From an uncultured Rhodospirillales bacterium (GTDB lineage Bacteria > Pseudomonadota > Alphaproteobacteria > ATCC43930 > CGMCC-115725): a DNA stretch of 7,979 nucleotides. The translations under genes were made by a program, and so were the position numbers. Of this stretch, positions 4,816 to 7,979 are shown one piece after another. Within the stretch, counting starts at the first letter, position 1. Every line of letters begins with the position of its first letter. The DNA lies in contig CAIUCF010000871.1 in NCBI GenBank assembly GCA_903897565.1, forward strand, positions 1 through 7,979. The letters are read 5' to 3'. The notes under the pieces are model-generated. The model made no database searches and was not told the DNA's origin. It saw only the letters and a list, made by a program, of their open reading frames with translations.

Positions 4816-5776
4816 AGCCACGGCGGTGGGCGCCTTCGTCCTCGGCGGCATCGTGCTCGCGGTCTTCGCCGTGGTGCTGTTCGGCGGCACGCGGCTGTTC
4901 ACCCGCACGGTCCACGCGGTGGTCGTCTTCAAGGGCTCGATCGCCGGGCTCAGCGTCGGCGCGCCCGTGACGTTTCGCGGCGTCCAGATCGGCACGGTCG
5001 ACGCCATCCGGCTGCAGATCGACCAGGAAAACCTGACCGCCCTGATCCCGGTCTATCTCTCGATCGATCCGGAGAAAGTGTCGTGGAAGAATCTCATCTC
5101 GAAGACGCCGGGCAGCAATCTGACGCGGGCCATCGCCGGCGGCTTGCGGGCGGAGCTGAAGATGCAGAGCCTCGTCACCGGGCAGCTGGTCGTCAATCTC
5201 GACTATCGCCCCGGCACGCCGGCGGAACTGATCGGCACCGACCCGAATGTCGACGAGATCCCGGTGATTCCCTCGGACATGGAACGCCTGCGCGATGAGC
5301 TGACCCAGCTGAACCTGCCGGCGCTCGGCGACAAGCTGCGCGACGCGCTCGGCGGGATCGAGAAGATGTCCGATCTGCTGGCGAGCCGCGTCGGGCCCAT
5401 GACCACGAGCATCCAGCAGACCGCGGACGCCGCCCACCACACGCTCGAGGATACCGACGCCGCTGTCCAGGCGCTGCAGAAGAGCGCCACCAAGACGCTT
5501 CAGGATATCGACGGCCTCGTGGTCGAGGGCCACAAGCAGGTCGCAGTCAGTGGCGGCCAACTCGCGATCGTGCTGCAGAATACCGCCCGCGATACCGCGG
5601 AGGCCGAGGCCGTGCTGAAATCGCTGCGCGACCTGACGGCGCCCTATTCGTCCACGCGCATGAATCTCGAGGCCAGCCTGCGCGATCTCGCCGCGAGTTC
5701 GGCCAGCCTGCGCGACCTGACCCGCGACCTCGCCCGCCATCCCACGGCGACCTTGATCGGAGGACGCTCGAAATGA
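4802..5776 (+). CDS. mlaD: MCE-domain periplasmic lipid-transport protein, MlaD family
   Basis: A 324-residue inner-membrane-anchored protein that probably forms a ring or tube in the periplasm through which lipids pass. One N-terminal transmembrane helix (about 8-28) is followed by a single MCE domain (about 38-120). The domain contains VVVFKGSIAGLSVGAPVTF and RGVQIGTV (about 40-66; the G-L-x-x-G-x-P-V-x-x-x-G-V-x-x-G-x-V signature) and the later block GLRAELKMQSLVTGQLVVNL. After a short link (PGTPAELIG) comes a long Ala/Leu/Gln-rich helical region (about 160-320) with many LRDL repeats, likely a coiled coil or helical barrel. E. coli MlaD is only about 180 residues, so this long-tail form is closer to actinobacterial, alphaproteobacterial or PqiB/LetB-tail architecture with one MCE unit. 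ATG 4802 has AAGGGAGG upstream. It overlaps the lipoprotein gene by 4 bases (ATGA). The substrate and direction of transport cannot be read from sequence. Confidence 0.92.
   Translation: MGSGKATAVGAFVLGGIVLAVFAVVLFGGTRLFTRTVHAVVVFKGSIAGLSVGAPVTFRGVQIGTVDAIRLQIDQENLTALIPVYLSIDPEKVSWKNLISKTPGSNLTRAIAGGLRAELKMQSLVTGQLVVNLDYRPGTPAELIGTDPNVDEIPVIPSDMERLRDELTQLNLPALGDKLRDALGGIEKMSDLLASRVGPMTTSIQQTADAAHHTLEDTDAAVQALQKSATKTLQDIDGLVVEGHKQVAVSGGQLAIVLQNTARDTAEAEAVLKSLRDLTAPYSSTRMNLEASLRDLAASSASLRDLTRDLARHPTATLIGGRSK
5759..5764 (+). promoter_or_regulatory. Shine-Dalgarno for the PqiC-like lipoprotein gene
   Basis: GGAGGA lies eight bases before ATG 5773, inside the last codons of the MCE gene. It supports the start at 5773 (or the adjacent in-frame ATG at 5776) and coupling across the ATGA stop/start overlap. 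Confidence 0.65.
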
Positions 5777-6360
5777 TGCCGCGTATCGTGTCGTCGGCGC
5801 TCGGACTCGCCCTGCTCGCGGGCTGTGCCTCGCTGCCCGCGCCCCGCACCTATGTTCTCGATCCGCCCGGCGCGGGCGCCAGCGGCGTCGTCTCGCTGCG
5901 CGAGCGCCCGCAGGTCGCGCTGCTGCCGGTCGTGGTCCCGGATTACCTCGATACGACGGACATCCTGCTGCGCGGCGACGGCCATGAGATCGTGGCTCGC
6001 GACGGCGCGCGCTGGGGCGAGCGGCTCTCGGTCGGGGTGACCCATGCGCTGGCGGCGGCCTTGCAGGCGCGGCGACCGGATCTCGGTATCGCATCCGCGG
6101 CCGCGGTCGACGACCGGCCGCGGCGCCTGCTCGTCCATATCGATGCATTCGATACCTGGCCGGACGGCCGCTGCACCCTGACCGCGCGCTGGAGCCTGCT
6201 CGACGGCGACGGCGAGACCGTGCTGACCAGCCTGGCTGCGAGTTTCAGCGTCCCCGCCGCGGCGACCCCAGCCCCCGGCGATGCCGAGATCGTCGACTCG
6301 GTATCGCGGGCTATCGGCGATCTCGCGCAGGCGATCGCGGCGTCGCTACCGCGGACGTAG
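5773..6360 (+). CDS. PqiC-like ABC-transport auxiliary outer-membrane lipoprotein (DUF330 / ABC_trans_aux)
   Basis: A 195-residue lipoprotein. Signal peptide 1-17 ends in lipobox LAGC with the lipidated cysteine at residue 18. The residues after it (ASLP) lack the Asp+2 inner-membrane retention signal, so outer-membrane sorting by Lol is expected. The mature part carries PqiC-family features: YVLDPPG just after the lipobox, VALLPVVVPDYLDTTDILLR (about 49-68; family pattern vxpVxxPxYLdrxxivxR), ARWGERLSVGVTHALAAAL (about 79-97), then LLVHIDAFDTWPDGRCTLTARW and a C-terminal helix with IGDLAQAIAASL. In E. coli PqiC partners the MCE protein PqiB; relatives commonly end MCE operons in alphaproteobacteria. 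It overlaps mlaD by 4 bases and is the last gene of the operon. It probably docks the MCE tube to the outer membrane. Confidence 0.88.
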   Translation: MMPRIVSSALGLALLAGCASLPAPRTYVLDPPGAGASGVVSLRERPQVALLPVVVPDYLDTTDILLRGDGHEIVARDGARWGERLSVGVTHALAAALQARRPDLGIASAAAVDDRPRRLLVHIDAFDTWPDGRCTLTARWSLLDGDGETVLTSLAASFSVPAAATPAPGDAEIVDSVSRAIGDLAQAIAASLPRT

Positions 6361-6433
6361 CTGTTCGGGCAGGATTTCCCGCAGCCCGCCACATTCGGTG
6401 GGCCGCCGGGCGAGTCGCTTCCGCCTCAAAATC

Positions 6434-6512
6434 CGTCATCGCGAGCGAAGCGTGCCGATCCAGAGCCCCACGCCCGGCAGCCTGGATTGCGTCGTCGCTG
6501 CGCTTCTTGCAA
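6434..6512. repeat. Degenerate dispersed inverted repeat in the convergent gap
   Basis: Left arm 6434-6463 begins CGTCATCGCGAGCGAAGCG and ends GATCCAG. Right arm 6482-6512 begins CTGGATTGCGTCGTCGCTG and continues CGCTTCTTGC. The outer words (GATCCAG/CTGGAT) and the GCGAAGCG/CGCTGCGCTT cores are partly complementary across an 18-base spacer. The words resemble a widespread proteobacterial intergenic repeat (GTCATTGCGAGCGAAGC...CTGGATTGC) that I recall, here eroded by several substitutions. It lies between two converging genes and may serve as a bidirectional transcript end. No T-run terminator is visible in 6361-6520, and nothing else is seen there. Confidence 0.6.
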
Positions 6513-6520
6513 AGCCGGGA

Positions 6521-7399
6521 TTATTTTCGGCGCGCGGTGACGATCCAGGTCGCGGCGGGCAGGGCGATCCCGGCAGGCGTCGCGACGGTTTCGAGTTTTG
6601 CCTGGACCAGGGCGAGGGCGGCTTTGCGGATGTGCTCGGGCTGCTCGCGCAGGGCGGCGGCGAGCGGGCCGAGCTGGACGCTGCGGGTGACGGCAACGGC
6701 GGCCGCCTCGGCCGGGGTGCCGGCTTCGGCGAGCGTGATCATGGTATCGAGCGGCGCGATCTCGATCGCGGTGAATCCGGCCTGATCGAGGATCGACGCG
6801 ATGCGCTCGCGACGCGCGAAAGCGAAGGGTCCGGGCGCATCGGGCACCGACGGCGCCAGCGGCGGCAGGGCCGGGCGCGCGGCGTCGAGCGCCAGGGTCA
6901 TCCAGATATTCTCGACCGCCGGGCGCCAGCACACGAAGGCGAGCCGGCCGCCCGGCTTCAAGGCCTCGAGCAGATTGGCGAAGGCCGCCGTCGGATCCGC
7001 GAAGAACATCACGCCGAAGCGCGAGATCAGGGCGTCGAACGGCGCGCCCTCGGGGATCGTCACGCTGGCGTCAGCCTCGACGAAGCGCGCCGCACTGCCC
7101 GAGGCCGCGGCGCGCTGGCGGGCGCGGTCGAGCATGATCGCGGAGATGTCGACGCCGAGCGCGAGACCTCCTGGCGCGACCTGGGTCGCGGCGGCGAGCG
7201 TGGTCGCGCCGCAGCCGCAGCCGATATCGAGGACGCGCTCGCCGGGCTGCAGGCGCGCCGCCGCCAGGGCGGCATCGGCAAAGGTCTGGAGCAGCCTGTC
7301 GAGCGAGTCCTGGTTGGTCGTCCAGCGCTCGCCGATCGCGCCGTTCCAGTCCTTGATCTGCTGCTGGTTGGGACTGGAATCGGCGGGTGTGCTCGTCAT
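6521..7399 (-). CDS. Class I SAM-dependent methyltransferase (UbiE/Methyltransf_11/25-like)
   Basis: A cytosolic protein of 292 residues. A leading segment has KDWNGAIGERWTTNQDSLDR (about 16-35), a cap seen in one bacterial branch of class I methyltransferases. The Rossmann core follows with motif I RVLDIGCGCGATT (about 55-67), the acidic residue D84 in GVDIS that binds the ribose of S-adenosylmethionine, RFVEADAS (motif post II) and ALKPGGRLAFVCW (motif post III). The C-terminal third (ARRERIASILDQAGFTAIEI, then a helical part and AATWIVTARRK) is the usual lid and final strand. ATG 7399 has AAGGA (7411-7407) seven bases upstream. The substrate cannot be told from sequence. It converges on the lipoprotein gene and lies 83 bases downstream of the hydrolase gene on the same strand, with its own candidate promoter. 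Confidence 0.9.
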   Translation of the reverse strand: MTSTPADSSPNQQQIKDWNGAIGERWTTNQDSLDRLLQTFADAALAAARLQPGERVLDIGCGCGATTLAAATQVAPGGLALGVDISAIMLDRARQRAAASGSAARFVEADASVTIPEGAPFDALISRFGVMFFADPTAAFANLLEALKPGGRLAFVCWRPAVENIWMTLALDAARPALPPLAPSVPDAPGPFAFARRERIASILDQAGFTAIEIAPLDTMITLAEAGTPAEAAAVAVTRSVQLGPLAAALREQPEHIRKAALALVQAKLETVATPAGIALPAATWIVTARRK

Positions 7400-7436
7400 C
7401 GTCTCGTCCTTGTTCTCGCGAGGATTACCGGTGAGC

Positions 7437-7466
7437 CTTATAGGCCGGAACCCCGGACCCGCCCAA
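7437..7466 (-). promoter_or_regulatory. Candidate sigma70-type promoter for the methyltransferase gene
   Basis: On the minus strand TTGGGC (7466-7461) and TATAAG (7442-7437) are separated by 18 bases. A start near 7430 would give a leader of about 30 bases before ATG 7399. TATAAG is the most AT-rich hexamer in this gap. The -35 match is only partial (TTG kept), so this is a modest call; read-through from the hydrolase gene is an alternative. Confidence 0.35.
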
Positions 7467-7482
7467 TCGATATCGGTCCCGG

Positions 7483-7979
7483 CTAGATCAAGGCCGCGAC
7501 GGCGCTGCCCTTGGCGCGGACCGGGACCACCAGATAGCGCGTGCCGTTGGCTGCCGGTGGCGGGAAATGGCCGGCGCGCATGTTGACCTGGATCGACGGC
7601 AGCAGCAGCCGCGGCGCGGCGAGACCGGCGTCGCGGGCGCGGCGCAGGGCGACGAAATCGCCTTCGGTGACGCCGCTGTGGATATGGATATTGCCCGCAC
7701 GCTGGGCGGCGACGCTGGTCTCCCAGGCGAAGGCGTCGCGGCCGGGCGCCTTATAGTCATGGCCGACGAACATCCGTGTCTCCGGCGGCAGCGCCAGCAG
7801 GCGCTGGATCGAGTGGTAGAGCTGGTGGGCGTCGCCGCCCGGGAAATCGCTGCGCGCCGTGCCGTAATCCGGCAGGAACAGGGTATCGCCGACGAACACG
7901 GCGTCGCCGATCCGATAGCTGACGCAGGCCGGCGTATGGCCCGGCGTGTGGAGCACCTCGACCGCCATCGTCCCGATCA
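7483..7979 (-). CDS. Metallo-beta-lactamase-fold hydrolase, ETHE1/Blh-like (partial, N-terminus cut by window edge)
   Basis: The C-terminal 165 or so residues of an MBL-fold metalloprotein. The frame is open to the window edge; the first in-frame ATG (7968) lies mid-domain, just before VEVLHTPGHTP, so it is not the true start. Metal ligands visible are the His of HTPGHT, the Asp of FVGDTLF and the His of FVGHDY. The first HxHxDH ligand motif must lie beyond the window. The segment LPDYGTARSDFPGG, the APGRDAFAWETSVAAQRAGN block and the C-terminal PSIQVNMRAGHFPPPAANGTRYL are typical of a bacterial subgroup related to persulfide dioxygenase ETHE1 and to the BigR-regulated Blh hydrolases, and not of glyoxalase II. 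A function in sulfide/persulfide oxidation is possible but unproven. It is complete at the 3' end (TAG at 7483-7485), with the methyltransferase gene downstream. Confidence 0.88.
   Translation of the reverse strand, partial: IGTMAVEVLHTPGHTPACVSYRIGDAVFVGDTLFLPDYGTARSDFPGGDAHQLYHSIQRLLALPPETRMFVGHDYKAPGRDAFAWETSVAAQRAGNIHIHSGVTEGDFVALRRARDAGLAAPRLLLPSIQVNMRAGHFPPPAANGTRYLVVPVRAKGSAVAALI

Noticed and set aside
4751..6148. A 465-codon open frame on the minus strand opposite the MCE and lipoprotein genes.
   Set aside because: The translation is Arg/Ala/Gly-rich with no domain pattern and lies antisense to two well-recognised genes; it is a GC-bias shadow frame.
6281..7486. A 401-codon plus-strand open frame across the convergent gap and the methyltransferase.
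   Set aside because: Arg/Gly-rich product without motifs; the minus strand carries a textbook class I methyltransferase over the same span.
7483..7968. Treating ATG 7968 as the true start of the hydrolase.
   Set aside because: It would omit the HxHxDH metal-binding motif, and the reading frame stays open upstream (Ile-Gly-Thr before the Met) to the window edge; the gene is simply cut.

Overview
The window (about two-thirds G+C by eye) looks like chromosomal DNA of an alphaproteobacterium, probably Rhodospirillales-like. The reasons are a flagellar cluster with a perfect TTAA-N7-TTAA CtrA-type box in its divergent promoter, a stand-alone FlhB-C-domain gene beside fliO and fliP, and an MlaE permease with a fused N-terminal STAS domain followed by an ATPase, an MCE protein and a PqiC-type lipoprotein. 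The genus assignment is inference; no rRNA or other marker is present.

Layout. (1) 1-266, minus strand: the 5' part of flgB (rod protein), cut by the window edge. (2) 267-397: divergent control region with the CtrA-type box. (3) 398-2130, plus strand: four tightly packed flagellar genes, namely an FlhB C-domain-like protein, a small helical protein of unknown function, fliO and fliP. Gaps and overlaps run from +2 to -8 bases, so one translationally coupled operon is likely. (4) 2131-2420: a 290-base non-coding gap with a palindromic BIME/REP-like element. (5) 2421-6360, plus strand: a small membrane protein with a bacterial PH domain, then a lipid-transport ABC operon (STAS-MlaE, MlaF, MlaD/MCE, PqiC-like lipoprotein). 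(6) 6361-6520: convergent gap holding a decayed copy of a second dispersed repeat. (7) 6521-7399, minus strand: a class I SAM-dependent methyltransferase with a candidate promoter. (8) 7483 to the window end, minus strand: the 3' part of an ETHE1/Blh-like metallo-beta-lactamase-fold hydrolase.

How the genes work together. FliO and FliP build the export gate of the flagellar type III secretion system. The FlhB-like domain resembles the cytoplasmic substrate-switch domain of that machine, and FlgB is an exported rod subunit that it delivers. In the second block, the permease and ATPase form the inner-membrane engine, the MCE protein forms the periplasmic lipid channel or ring, and the lipoprotein probably anchors the path at the outer membrane. 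No mlaC or mlaA lies in the window.

Most of the content belongs to known families. The points most worth a second look are the CtrA-box promoter, the isolated FlhB C-domain with its unnamed neighbour gene, the palindromic element whose two arms differ only by one compensated base pair, and the PH-domain gene attached to the MCE operon.
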